Counted from the stretch's first letter, positions 24,288-32,212 are shown. The stretch: 64,000 nucleotides of DNA from CAYNQN01 sp964530525 (GCA_964530525.1 CAZHBH010000003.1:5354-69353), one strand, 5' to 3'. Notes: generated by a model not told the origin, from the letters alone. A program made the numbers and translations.

Positions 24288-27200
24288 CTACCAGCCCTCG
24301 GGATGCGGGAGACCGAGGCGGATGGCCTGTTCGACAACGACTCTGATGTGCGCTGGGTCACTCCCCACTCGAAGCCGCGGCATCAGTTCGTGCAGCTGGT
24401 ACCCGCCCCACCACGGCTGCTCGGTGCTGCGCATCAGGTGGCCGATCACCCTTGCGCACGCGTCCGGTGAGTCGTCGACGCGTCGTTCCAGGTGGCGTAG
24501 GACGTCGTCGTGCTCTCGGAAGCGGCCGGGCCGGCTGGTCACGAGGTGCGCTCCTGACTCAAAGGAGTTGCCCAGGAACGGGATCCACCCCACCATCGCT
24601 GTGGCCTCCTCGAATGAGAGCTGAGTCGGAATACTGGTCAGGCGGTTGCTCCAGTACGTATGCATCCACCGGGTCCACTGGTGTTCGACCGCTTCGCCGG
24701 GCAGTTTGTCCAGGATGTTGGCGACCTTGTCGGCGAACGTGGAGCGTTCGTCGTTGCTCAGGTCCACGATGACTCCTGGCAGCCACTCCAGGGGGTCACG
24801 GTCGCTGGTGAGGGCGATCCCGGCGAGGTGGCCGAGGATCGACCCTTGGTGCTTGTCATCGAGCTCACCTAGGTGACCGACGGCCTGGAGGTAGTGATCC
24901 ATGAGCCCGGCGTCGAGCATCTGATCGTTCCAACGGCCCCAGCCGGTGAAGCTGTTCCAGGCTCGGCGAGCCCGAGGTGCATCGGACCAGTCGAGGAGCG
25001 GCATCACGTTCTGGATCGTCCAGTCCGGGTCGGCTGCAAACAGGAAGTGCAGCCGACTGGCGCAGATTACTTCAGCCATCTGCGTTCGGGACTCGCCCGA
25101 GGGGCCGCCGAGCATTGCCTCGAAGGCTTCGCGGTGCTCCTCTGTCAGGCCGGACCATGTCTCTTCATCTGCTCGCCAGTCGTGTTGGATGACGTGCAGC
25201 CAGAACTCAGCGAGGTTTCCCCCCGGGTGGTTGATCGCACGGGTGAGCCAGTCGATCTCGCCGAACACGACCTCTTCGTCGGGGATCAGCTGCCAGAGCT
25301 CTCGGGCCAGTTGCCGGGCTCCGGGCACGGCTGTCCAATCGGTGGGATATCCCTCGGATCGACCTCCGGCTGAGAGCATCCGAGCGAGATCCCGGGTGAG
25401 GGTCGTGTGGTCGAGAGCAGCGATGCGTCTAAGGACGTCTGCAGCCGCTTTGGCATCGAGTTCAGCGCGGCTCCATCCTTTGATGACAGCTTGTGTGACT
25501 TCGGCGTCTGGTGGATCGGCGTTGAGGAGCCGGTAGCCGTCATTCGGTTCGGTCTGAACCGCCGAGGTGATGAGGGTCAAGGAATCCTCCCAGGTGGGTA
25601 CGCCCTCCCAATGGCCAACGCCCCTGGTCTCCTGCAGCGTCGAGAGCAGCGATGAAGGATCAGCTTCGAGCTGTTCATGGAGGTTCTCCACAGACATGGG
25701 GGGTCTTGAGGGAACAAACCCACTCTCCATCGAATGGGTCAGATCGGGGTTTGTTCGTGCTATCCAGGTCGGATCGACTGCGTGGGCCTCCGCCAGTGCC
25801 GCTGTGATGCGAGGGTGGTCAGGGCGGGACCGGTCCATCCAGACAAGTGCGTTGAACCGTTCGTAGGGCCGGTGCTCCGACTCCTCCTCGTCTGGTTCGA
25901 ACACGGCACTGATGAGCGCCTCGATCGCCTCATCTGAGGCCCCTGGGAGAGCTGCAGCGATCAGGCGGAACGCCTCGTGGCGCACCCGGTGGTTGAAAAG
26001 CCAGCCGGAGCGCACCACCCAGTCGAGCTTGGCCGAGGAGTCGACGTCGCTCCGGTGGATCCAGCCATGGATAGCCAGGCGCTGGAGGATCTGCGAGTCT
26101 GCTGTGGCCCAGGACTGCAGATACCCGATTGCGATCGGATCAGAGGCATTGAGCAGAGCTTCAATCCCATCGCGTGCCGCGTCGATCAGTACATCGATCG
26201 GCTCGGTGTATTCGTCCTGAGGATGTGGCTCAATGGCGCTCCGGCCGAACGAGATTACATCAAAGCTGAGACTGCCTGGGTGAGCGGCGACCTGGAGATC
26301 ACTCACTCGTCGTAGGTGCCGGTCGGCCATTGCGACGACCGCATGGACAACCTCGGAGAGGTTCGGCTTGAGGATCTGAGCCCACGCCTCCTGGAGCCAG
26401 TGATCGTCGCCACGCAGGTGAATACCGAGGCGTGGCGGGCCCAACCCGAACGAGGATGTCAGCCCCGCGGTGGGTTCGGTCAAATGATCGAACAGCAGCA
26501 GAATCTGCTCCCGGTCATCTGGCCAGGTCGAGGCATTGAGCGCGAAATCGAACCAGTTGCGAGTTGAGGTAGGCGCATCACGGAGCAGAAGCACGAGCCA
26601 GATTCCCAGCCAACCGGGCCGAGGTGCTCCACGACGGTGAAGTTGAAACCCGATCTCGTCGCAGATCTCAGGTCCGAGGTAGCCACCGCTCTCGCTTACA
26701 AGGCCGAGCGCACGCTCTGTGTGCTCCTCCACCATTACAAAGAACTCAACGAACCACCTGGCAAGGGCTCGTCCAGCTTCCGAGGGCGGCGATCCTCGGG
26801 CGAGCAACATCCTGAACACGGGCTGCGTAGCCGCCCAGTCGAGCCATTCTGGTGCTCGTGCGACCTTGGTGAAGAGCCCGACCCGGTCGGGATCAGCAAT
26901 CAGCTCCTCAAGGTAAGAGGTGTCCTCAGGGATCTCCGAAGGCGGAGACGCGACCAACTCGGCGACCCGCTGGCGATGGTCGAGCAGCCCCATCCCTGCG
27001 ATCTCCGCCCAGCGGGCAAGCACATCTCCGAGCGCGGCGTGCGAGCCTGCAACAACCTCGTACCCAATAGGCCGAAGGCCAAGGTCCATCCAATCCCGCG
27101 CCCCGGGCGTGTCAGTGAGTATGTATCGGTGGCCATCAGGTCCGAGTGCTCGCGCCAGGTAACGCATGACCACGTCGCCATGGCTGTAGCCGATGAACAG

Positions 27201-27776
27201 CACACTGAACTTGGCGAACATCCGCTCCAAGAACCGCGCCGCCCAAGCATCACGCAGGTACGCCTTGCCGAAGTCACCGTCGGTCACGACAAGGCGCTCT
27301 GGGGGCTGGCAAAGGGTACCGTGCAGGTACACCAGCCCGGTGAAGTCGTTGCCCACCGGTAGTGCCGGTGCTGCGTACTCCTCGACCTCGACTCCTCTGG
27401 CATGGATCACCGATGTCAGATGCCGATCGAAGTTGGTCGTGACGATCCTTAGATGTGGCGCTGTCAGCCCAAGATCCACGACTGCTTCGTGGAGGCGGTT
27501 GTGTTGCGACCGTGGAGCTCTGAGGTGCTCCGCAACACGGAGGTGAACATCGACACCTCGATCCTTGATACGCCCGAGCACGACGTCCGGGTGAAGGAGG
27601 TCGCCGTCATGCAGGGCGTAGCGTGTTTCATCGGCGATCGATCTCGTCAGCCGTTGGAAATCAGGAAGGTCAGACGGGGTGTCTCGGGAGGCACCTGCGC
27701 CAACGAACAGAACAAGGCGACCTGCTCGGTGCGCGTCGACCAGCTCCGAGGGAACCTCAACGCCACCGGCCCACAC
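24288..27776 (-). CDS. SIR2-domain defence protein with DUF4020-type C-terminus
   Basis: 1162-aa protein. Residues about 20-260 are a SIR2 domain: LFVGAGASR (24-31), TTNFD (113-117), the YLHGTL His152 region and FIGYSHGD (194-201). The remaining 900 residues are helical repeat-like and match my memory of the SIR2-DUF4020 architecture. Related SIR2 effectors (DSR, ThsA-like) destroy NAD+ on sensing phage and abort infection, so I infer the same here. The GTG at 27776 is the first start in frame with the SIR2 fold; there is no strong ribosome site. It is divergent from the gene at 27905. Confidence 0.85.
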   Translation of the reverse strand: MWAGGVEVPSELVDAHRAGRLVLFVGAGASRDTPSDLPDFQRLTRSIADETRYALHDGDLLHPDVVLGRIKDRGVDVHLRVAEHLRAPRSQHNRLHEAVVDLGLTAPHLRIVTTNFDRHLTSVIHARGVEVEEYAAPALPVGNDFTGLVYLHGTLCQPPERLVVTDGDFGKAYLRDAWAARFLERMFAKFSVLFIGYSHGDVVMRYLARALGPDGHRYILTDTPGARDWMDLGLRPIGYEVVAGSHAALGDVLARWAEIAGMGLLDHRQRVAELVASPPSEIPEDTSYLEELIADPDRVGLFTKVARAPEWLDWAATQPVFRMLLARGSPPSEAGRALARWFVEFFVMVEEHTERALGLVSESGGYLGPEICDEIGFQLHRRGAPRPGWLGIWLVLLLRDAPTSTRNWFDFALNASTWPDDREQILLLFDHLTEPTAGLTSSFGLGPPRLGIHLRGDDHWLQEAWAQILKPNLSEVVHAVVAMADRHLRRVSDLQVAAHPGSLSFDVISFGRSAIEPHPQDEYTEPIDVLIDAARDGIEALLNASDPIAIGYLQSWATADSQILQRLAIHGWIHRSDVDSSAKLDWVVRSGWLFNHRVRHEAFRLIAAALPGASDEAIEALISAVFEPDEEESEHRPYERFNALVWMDRSRPDHPRITAALAEAHAVDPTWIARTNPDLTHSMESGFVPSRPPMSVENLHEQLEADPSSLLSTLQETRGVGHWEGVPTWEDSLTLITSAVQTEPNDGYRLLNADPPDAEVTQAVIKGWSRAELDAKAAADVLRRIAALDHTTLTRDLARMLSAGGRSEGYPTDWTAVPGARQLARELWQLIPDEEVVFGEIDWLTRAINHPGGNLAEFWLHVIQHDWRADEETWSGLTEEHREAFEAMLGGPSGESRTQMAEVICASRLHFLFAADPDWTIQNVMPLLDWSDAPRARRAWNSFTGWGRWNDQMLDAGLMDHYLQAVGHLGELDDKHQGSILGHLAGIALTSDRDPLEWLPGVIVDLSNDERSTFADKVANILDKLPGEAVEHQWTRWMHTYWSNRLTSIPTQLSFEEATAMVGWIPFLGNSFESGAHLVTSRPGRFREHDDVLRHLERRVDDSPDACARVIGHLMRSTEQPWWGGYQLHELMPRLRVGSDPAHIRVVVEQAIRLGLPHPEGW

Positions 27777-27904
27777 AGTCGACGATCGTAGGCTGAAAGT
27801 TCATCGTGGCCGATGAAGCCCCGACGGAACGGTAGGCCGAGAGTCCCCACTCGGCAGGAAGATTCCCAACCCGGCACGCCACTCTGAGATAAGGAGGACC
27901 AACC

Positions 27905-28447
27905 ATGATGCACACTGACGACGACCTCATAGCCGCAGCCCACCTCATTGCCACCGAGTGGACCGAGCTTGCCGAGATCGCTGGGCTTCTCGCTCGGTTT
28001 TCTGGTATCAGGGGGGCTGCTGAGCAGGCGTGGATGGATGCCTTCTTCGTCCACGACCGGTGCCTCATCAACTTCCTCTGCGGCGGGTACAAGGGCAGGT
28101 GGCAGGTCGACGACATCAAGCCCGCCGATTTCCTCGGCGATCTGTGGACCCTTGAGGACGAGGACCTCGACCGTCAGCTACGCGGCCGCCTCGCCACCAT
28201 CAATTCCAAGATGGCTCACCTAACGTGGAAGAACTTCACCGACGACGCGCCGATCATCTGGAACGCCGGGTCCCTTGCGCACGAAACGCACTACGCCATG
28301 GGGCTGTTCGTCGCTGCACTGGAGGCCGCAGGCCGGCCCGGGCTTGGAGTGCTCAAACAGGCCCAGGCGACAGCGCAGACCTCTCTCCCGGCTCTCCGAA
28401 AAGTCCGTCAGACCGCAGCGCCCCAAGCGCCGCTGCGGCACCAATAG
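27905..28447 (+). CDS. Small helical protein of unknown function, possibly HEPN-like
   Basis: 180-aa soluble all-helical protein. DAFFVHDRCLINFLCGG (residues about 45-60) followed by DIKPADFLGDLW and later INSKMAHLTW recalls families with an R/H-x-L-x-x-F helix often compared to HEPN/AbiU2-like domains. The match is weak and I claim no function. TAAGGAGG sits 8 bp before the ATG, the best ribosome site in the island. It is divergent from the SIR2 gene, 128 bp away, so the two could form a unit. Confidence 0.6.
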   Translation: MMHTDDDLIAAAHLIATEWTELAEIAGLLARFSGIRGAAEQAWMDAFFVHDRCLINFLCGGYKGRWQVDDIKPADFLGDLWTLEDEDLDRQLRGRLATINSKMAHLTWKNFTDDAPIIWNAGSLAHETHYAMGLFVAALEAAGRPGLGVLKQAQATAQTSLPALRKVRQTAAPQAPLRHQ

Positions 28448-28563
28448 CGGAGATTCCCGACGTGTCCCCGCTGTGCCGTTCGAGGTGAGCACGATGCTCG
28501 CTGGCGGCGCTGAGGCTGAGTATGGGAAAGAAATGATGGCAGCGGTTCTTCTTTGGTTTCGAA

Positions 28564-29097
28564 CTACGTGCTGCCTTGAGCCCCGATGAGTTGGAGGGCT
28601 GCGCTGGGGCTGTGGGTTTCGGTGAGGGTTCGCCAGTGGTCGACGAGGTTGTCGGGGACTTGGAGGGCGGCGTCGACGTAGTCGAGGTGGAGGTGGGGGT
28701 CTCGGCAGGTGTCGCCTGGGTTGATCGAGTAGTCGTAGGTCAGCTGCTGGAGCAGGTCCTCAGCGGTGTCGGCGACCTCGCACCACAGGCGGGCTGGCCA
28801 GGAGTCGATTCCCTTGTGGTGGATCACGTACTCCACGTAGTGGCCGAGCGTGTGGAGGGCACGCATCACTGACTCGCAGGCGGAGTCGACGCCGCCCTCG
28901 CTGAAAGTGATCGCCCAGTCGGCTCGATTCAGATCGTCGGCTGCTATAGCGGCGATGTCCCTCCCAGCGGGATCGTCGAAGTGCTGGGCGACCCTCCAGC
29001 AGGCGAGCACTAGCTCTCGGCACGTCGAGGCGATCACCTCGGGTGTCATAGGTCCGTTCCCTGGGCCGTGACGGGGCGCTCTCGTAGAATCCGTCAT
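28564..29097 (-). CDS. Hypothetical helical protein, 177 aa
   Basis: No family recognised. It is predicted helical and acidic, with conserved-looking His/Trp positions (HTLGHYVEYVIHHKGIDSW, LWCEVADTAEDLL). The start ATG at 29097 is fixed by AAGGAGGT nine bases upstream. Its promoter is overlaid by a long perfect inverted repeat (29171-29204), so it is tightly controlled, as expected of a toxin or a defence effector. It is divergent from the AlpA-like gene at 29251. Confidence 0.6.
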   Translation of the reverse strand: MTDSTRAPRHGPGNGPMTPEVIASTCRELVLACWRVAQHFDDPAGRDIAAIAADDLNRADWAITFSEGGVDSACESVMRALHTLGHYVEYVIHHKGIDSWPARLWCEVADTAEDLLQQLTYDYSINPGDTCRDPHLHLDYVDAALQVPDNLVDHWRTLTETHSPSAALQLIGAQGST

Positions 29098-29170
29098 GTC
29101 AGTACCTCCTTGCAGGTGCTGGCACGGGCTGGGGGGAGGGCCAACTCCCCTCAGCCCACCTTCACTTGTT

Positions 29171-29209
29171 GATCACCAAATCCTATCTCCACCATTTGGT
29201 GATCGTCAA
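29171..29209 (-). promoter_or_regulatory. Promoter with an 11-bp-arm operator between divergent genes
   Basis: Minus-strand TTGACG (29204-29209), 18 bp, TAGGAT (29180-29185) is a good promoter for the gene at 28564. A perfect inverted repeat GATCACCAAAT-N12-ATTTGGTGATC (29171-29204) covers the spacer, the -10 and the start site, which is a classical repressor site. The candidate repressor is the small HTH protein encoded at 29251. Confidence 0.65.
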
Positions 29210-29250
29210 GGGATTCAAAGGGGAGGGGAACTGCTGACTACGGTGGTGGC

Positions 29251-29436
29251 GTGAAGCTCGACCTGGTGGGCGTGGCCGAGATCGCTACTCTTCTCAGCGT
29301 CACGACGCAAAGGGTCGACCAGCTGGCTCGGACCAAGGGGTTCCCTGAGCCGGTAGCCGTCATCTCGGCCGGGCGCATCTGGCTTCTCAAGGACATCGAG
29401 CGCTGGGCGAAGCAGACCGGCCGCTCTCCCGGCTGA
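29251..29436 (+). CDS. AlpA/Xis-like helix-turn-helix protein
   Basis: 61-aa DNA-binding protein (LVGVAEIATLLSVTTQRVDQL, FPEPVAVISAGRIWLLKDIERW). This is the AlpA-type winged HTH found in excisionases and prophage regulators. It lies 200 bp from the tRNA-Arg end of the element. In the excised circle it would sit directly upstream of int across attP and in the same direction. Short length and GTG start make it easy to miss. Confidence 0.78.
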   Translation: MKLDLVGVAEIATLLSVTTQRVDQLARTKGFPEPVAVISAGRIWLLKDIERWAKQTGRSPG

Positions 29437-29510
29437 AGCATCCCTGGCCCTAGCCAGCCCGACCTCCACTCGTCGCGCGCAGCCGGTACGGGCCTTCTGA
29501 TCCGGCAATC

Positions 29511-29540
29511 CTCCCCGTGCTCTCCCCGTAGCCTCCCCGT
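29511..29540. repeat. Right-end phased CTCCCCGT repeats (putative arm sites)
   Basis: CTCCCCGT at 29511, 29522 and 29533: three exact copies at exactly 11-bp spacing. The same unit occurs twice with the same spacing at the left end (14976, 14987). This is consistent with arm-type binding sites for the integrase or Xis on both sides of the core. Confidence 0.62.
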
Positions 29541-29594
29541 GAACGAGGGGAAATCGAGGTCAGAAGGGGTGAACGGCGGTTACCAGCGGCGAAG

Positions 29595-29624
29595 CTCTGA
29601 CCAGGGTGTTTATCCTGGTCAGAG
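29595..29624 (-). terminator. Hairpin downstream of tRNA-Arg
   Basis: Arms CTCTGACCAGG (29595-29605) and CCTGGTCAGAG (29614-29624), 11 bp, 8-nt loop. It lies just past the tRNA 3' end on the minus strand. Att copies A and B carry a closely related 13-bp hairpin in the same place. No U-run is visible. Confidence 0.55.
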
Positions 29625-29638
29625 CCAATCTCTGCACT

Positions 29639-29687
29639 GCGCCCCCGCCAGGATTCGAACCTGGGCACACGGTTTAGGAAACCGATG
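29639..29687. repeat. Att copy C: core inside the functional tRNA-Arg
   Basis: 49 bp identical to 14871-14919, covering the tRNA 3' end up to the anticodon stem. Because the inserting element supplied this 3' half, the tRNA stays whole here, as is usual for tRNA-targeting integrases. Confidence 0.85.
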
Positions 29688-29711
29688 CTCTATCCCCTGA
29701 GCTACGAGGGC
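29640..29711 (-). tRNA. tRNA-Arg (CCT anticodon), island integration target
   Basis: Complete cloverleaf on the minus strand: acceptor GCCCTCG/CGGGGGC (one G-T), D-stem GCTC/GAGC, anticodon loop TTCCTAA with CCT, T-stem CCAGG/CCTGG around TTCGAAT, discriminator G, no encoded CCA. The outermost anticodon-stem pair is a T-T mismatch. It reads AGG, a rare codon in GC-rich genomes. Confidence 0.95.
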
Positions 29712-29887
29712 GGGGCCTCGGATCTTACCCTCGAAGGCCCACGTGGCCGCAGTGGCGTGACCACGCCGGATGTCCGACCCATGCCTTGAGCGAATCCCGT
29801 GGTTGCCCGAGAGTTGGCGAACGACGCGTCTTGAAGGTCATCGTGACCGACGGCGCAGACATCGAAGCCAGGTGTACAGCGAACTAT
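29712..29887. other. Intergenic backbone upstream of tRNA-Arg
   Basis: About 175 bp. It should contain the tRNA-Arg promoter on the minus strand; I see no gene and no strong boxes I would defend. Confidence 0.35.
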
Positions 29888-29948
29888 TCAACCAAGTAGT
29901 TGACAAGCCGCCAGTGGGCTCGTACGTTTAGCTCAACCAAGGAGTTGA
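29888..29948 (+). promoter_or_regulatory. Autoregulated promoter of the ArsR operon with two operators
   Basis: TTGACA (29900-29905), 17 bp, TACGTT (29923-29928). Two copies of the palindrome TCAAC-N6-GTTGA lie at 29888-29903, overlapping the -35, and at 29933-29948, at the start site. This layout is usual for ArsR regulators that repress their own operon. It fixes the coding start downstream of 29948. Confidence 0.72.
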
Positions 29949-29956
29949 ACAAGCCT

Positions 29957-30388
29957 GTGTCCGTTCCCGACGACCAACTGTCCCGGATCTTCGCCGCCCT
30001 GGCCGATCCGACGAGGAGGGACATCGTGTCGCGCCTCGCGGTGGGTGACGCCACGGTGGGAGAGCTCGCCAGTCCCTATGACGTGTCGCTGCAAGCGGTG
30101 TCGAAGCACATCAGGGTGCTCGCCGACGCCGGCCTGGTGAGCCAGAGCAAGGATGCCCAGAGGCGGCCGTGCCACCTGGAGGCCGAGGTCTTCGACCTGA
30201 TGACCAAGTGGATCGAGCGGTACAGGCAGCAGGCCCAGGAGCGCTACGAGCGCCTCGACGCCGTCCTCGCCGAGATGCAGGACGGCGATCTGCCAGCGTC
30301 CGAGTCCGAGTCCGAGTCCGAGTCCGAGTCCGAGTCCGAGTCCGAGTCCGAGTCCGAACACCTACGACAGCAAGGAGCCGCATCATGA
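29957..30388 (+). CDS. ArsR-family regulator with Ser-Glu repeat tail
   Basis: 143-aa winged-helix repressor (IFAALADPTRRDIVSRLA, SLQAVSKHIRVLADAGLVS), the type that pairs with SRPBCC proteins. No metal-binding Cys is seen. I start it at the GTG at 29957 because an upstream start at 29900 would lie inside the promoter and operators. The C-terminus carries ten Ser-Glu dipeptides from a hexanucleotide repeat, an oddity for this family. Its stop overlaps the next ATG (ATGA). Confidence 0.9.
   Translation: MSVPDDQLSRIFAALADPTRRDIVSRLAVGDATVGELASPYDVSLQAVSKHIRVLADAGLVSQSKDAQRRPCHLEAEVFDLMTKWIERYRQQAQERYERLDAVLAEMQDGDLPASESESESESESESESESESEHLRQQGAAS
30299..30355 (+). repeat. (TCCGAG)n hexanucleotide microsatellite in the arsR gene
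   Basis: TCC followed by nine perfect GAGTCC units, encoding alternating Ser and Glu. The period of 6 keeps the frame, so slippage changes tail length without breaking the protein. It lies between the DNA-binding domain and the stop codon. Confidence 0.9.
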
Positions 30389-30870
30389 ACCCCGCAACCC
30401 CCCGATACCAGGCATCGATCGAAACCGACCCCGACGTGCCCATCATCCACCTCACCCGCGACTTCGACGCCACGCCGGCCCAGCTAATGCGGGCTCACAC
30501 CGATCCCGAGCTCTTCGCGCGCTGGGTGGGGCCCGATGGCATGACCAACAGGATCCTCGAATGGGAAGCCGTCACGGGCGGCCGCTGGCGCTACGTCGCC
30601 GAGCACGACGGTGCCGAGTACGGCTTCCACGGCTGCTTCCACGAGGTCTCCGACGATCGGATCGTTCAGACCTTCACCTTCGACGGCCAGCCCGAGGGAG
30701 TCGCGCTGGAGACCCTGTGGTTCGAGGACCTGGGGGATGGCCGCAGCCGCCTCCACGCCCAGTCGCTGGTCGACAGCTTCGAGGCGCGCGACCAGTGGCT
30801 CGCCAGCGGCATGGAGACCGGGGTGGACCAGGGCTACGCGAAGCTCGACGCGCTGGTTGCCGAGATCTGA
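30385..30870 (+). CDS. SRPBCC (AHSA1-like) domain protein
   Basis: 161-aa protein with the activator-of-Hsp90-ATPase-1-like START fold: HLTRDFDATPAQLMRAHTDPELFARWVGP at the N-terminus, then RWRYVAEHDG and FHGCFHEV. It binds hydrophobic ligands in a deep pocket; the ligand is unknown. It is translationally coupled to arsR (4-bp overlap) with AAGGAG upstream. ArsR plus SRPBCC operons are common. Confidence 0.88.
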   Translation: MNPATPRYQASIETDPDVPIIHLTRDFDATPAQLMRAHTDPELFARWVGPDGMTNRILEWEAVTGGRWRYVAEHDGAEYGFHGCFHEVSDDRIVQTFTFDGQPEGVALETLWFEDLGDGRSRLHAQSLVDSFEARDQWLASGMETGVDQGYAKLDALVAEI

Positions 30871-31424
30871 TGCACGACCCGGCAGACGAGCACCGCCGCG
30901 TCGCAGCGGCCTTCACCGCGACCGTCGAGGTCACCTCCGCGGCGGCGTGGGACCACCCCGCGCCGCCGGAGGGCTGGGTCGCCCGTGACGTGGTGCGCCA
31001 CCTCGTCGAGTGGTTCCCGGAGCTCCTCCGGCGCTCCACGGGCATCGCGATCCCCACGGGCCCGTCGGTCGACGACGACCCCGTCGCCGCCTGGCGCGCC
31101 CACTGCGACGCCGTGCAGGCGTTGCTCGACGACCCGGAGGTCGCCGGTGCGGAGCACGACCTCCCCCACATCGGCACCATGACCCTCGGTAGGGCCATCG
31201 ACACGATCTACACCAGCGACGTGTTCCTCCATCGCTGGGATCTCGCCAGGGCAACCGGCCAGGACGAGACGCTCGACCCCGACAAGTGCGCCGAGTTGTT
31301 GGAAGGCATGTTGCCCATGGACGAGGCGCTTCGTCAGAGCGGCCACTACGGACCCCGCGTCGAGGTGCCCGACGAGGCCGACGTCCAGACCAGACTCCTG
31401 GCGTTCATCGGCCGAACGCCCTAG
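30870..31424 (+). CDS. DinB-like/mycothiol-dependent isomerase-type protein (TIGR03086-like)
   Basis: 184-aa helical-bundle protein with the actinobacterial maleylpyruvate isomerase/DinB pattern: WVARDVVRHLVEWFPELL near residue 40 (metal His) and SDVFLHRWDLARATGQD later (second metal His). The family includes mycothiol-dependent enzymes, but this substrate is unknown. The ATG overlaps the SRPBCC stop (TGATG), making a three-gene operon. Confidence 0.8.
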   Translation: MHDPADEHRRVAAAFTATVEVTSAAAWDHPAPPEGWVARDVVRHLVEWFPELLRRSTGIAIPTGPSVDDDPVAAWRAHCDAVQALLDDPEVAGAEHDLPHIGTMTLGRAIDTIYTSDVFLHRWDLARATGQDETLDPDKCAELLEGMLPMDEALRQSGHYGPRVEVPDEADVQTRLLAFIGRTP

Positions 31425-31447
31425 GACGTCCTCCTGCACCGGGAAGG

Positions 31448-32212
31448 TCAGGTGTGGACGACCTCTGGTGGGCCGAAGCGCGCCGTCATGTGCGTCGTGG
31501 CCGTCGTCATGAGGGCTCGCTTGGGCAGGCCCAGAGAACGGAGCTCGTCGGCCACCGGGTGGCGGCTCCCCAGCTCCAACGTGGTGCCCCCCAGCGTTGC
31601 GCGCATGCCCTCGCTACGAGTGGTCCAGCGCGTCTTGCGCAGCACGCCACCTCCGCCCGGGGCATCCGTGTCGAACGAGTAGGAGGTCATCTCCATGTCG
31701 TTGGCCGGCAGCGGCACCGGCCCGCGGCGCGACTCCAGCGCCACGATCAGCTCGCCGTCGTCGACCACCCGGCAACGGGTTCGCCCTCCAGCCCGGGAGT
31801 AGTCGATGTCGCAGATCCACTTGGGAAAGCCCCAGAGGCCCTTGCCGACCTCGCAGGTGAAGCTCTGGTTCACGGGAAGGCGGTGGATGTACGACACCGG
31901 GGCCTTCATCGAGGGCTTGGTCCCTGGCGGAGCATCGTGGGGCTCCACCACGAACGCCACCGCGAGCTCGTGGTAGGGGCCAAGGTCGTTGTCGGTGTAC
32001 TGCACCGCTGAGATGGCGCAGATGGCCTTGCCACCGATCTGACGGGCGATCCTCAACCCGGTGGGCTCGACCAGGCGCTGAGCGGCGTCCGCGGACACGA
32101 GGAACTGCGCAGCGACCATCGAGGCGGAGCGCACCTCCACCGGGATGGTCACCTTCTCGCCGGCCACCTCGAAGAACGCGTCCTGTGTCGGTGTGATCAC
32201 GTCTACTCCCAC
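31448..32212 (-). CDS. Acetoacetate decarboxylase-family protein
   Basis: 254-aa protein of the ADC-like fold. Seen: FEVAGEKVTIPVEVRSAS at the N-terminus, YTDNDLGPYHELAVAFVVEP, VNQSFTCEVGKGLWGFPKW and the C-terminal SLGLPKRAL. The Schiff-base Lys of true ADC cannot be confirmed, so the reaction is open. I start at a GTG (32212); another GTG lies four codons in. It is divergent from an enoyl-CoA hydratase with a KstR-like operator between them, so co-regulation in lipid or steroid degradation is likely. Confidence 0.75.
   Translation of the reverse strand: MGVDVITPTQDAFFEVAGEKVTIPVEVRSASMVAAQFLVSADAAQRLVEPTGLRIARQIGGKAICAISAVQYTDNDLGPYHELAVAFVVEPHDAPPGTKPSMKAPVSYIHRLPVNQSFTCEVGKGLWGFPKWICDIDYSRAGGRTRCRVVDDGELIVALESRRGPVPLPANDMEMTSYSFDTDAPGGGGVLRKTRWTTRSEGMRATLGGTTLELGSRHPVADELRSLGLPKRALMTTATTHMTARFGPPEVVHT

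Larger units (their letters stand above)
14871..29687. mobile_element. Integrative element of about 14.8 kb in tRNA-Arg(CCT), carrying defence genes
   Basis: Bounded by 49-bp direct repeats of the tRNA-Arg 3' half (14871-14919 and 29639-29687), with a tyrosine integrase 130 bp inside the left end and an AlpA/Xis-like gene 200 bp inside the right end. Cargo in order: PD-(D/E)XK/OLD pair, second Xis-like gene, AbiEi, MbcA/RES, IS256-type element, SIR2-DUF4020, two unknown genes. No conjugation, replication or phage structural genes are visible, so it is a genomic island, not a complete ICE or prophage. Base composition is visibly lower in GC around 16.5-20 kb. Confidence 0.82.
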
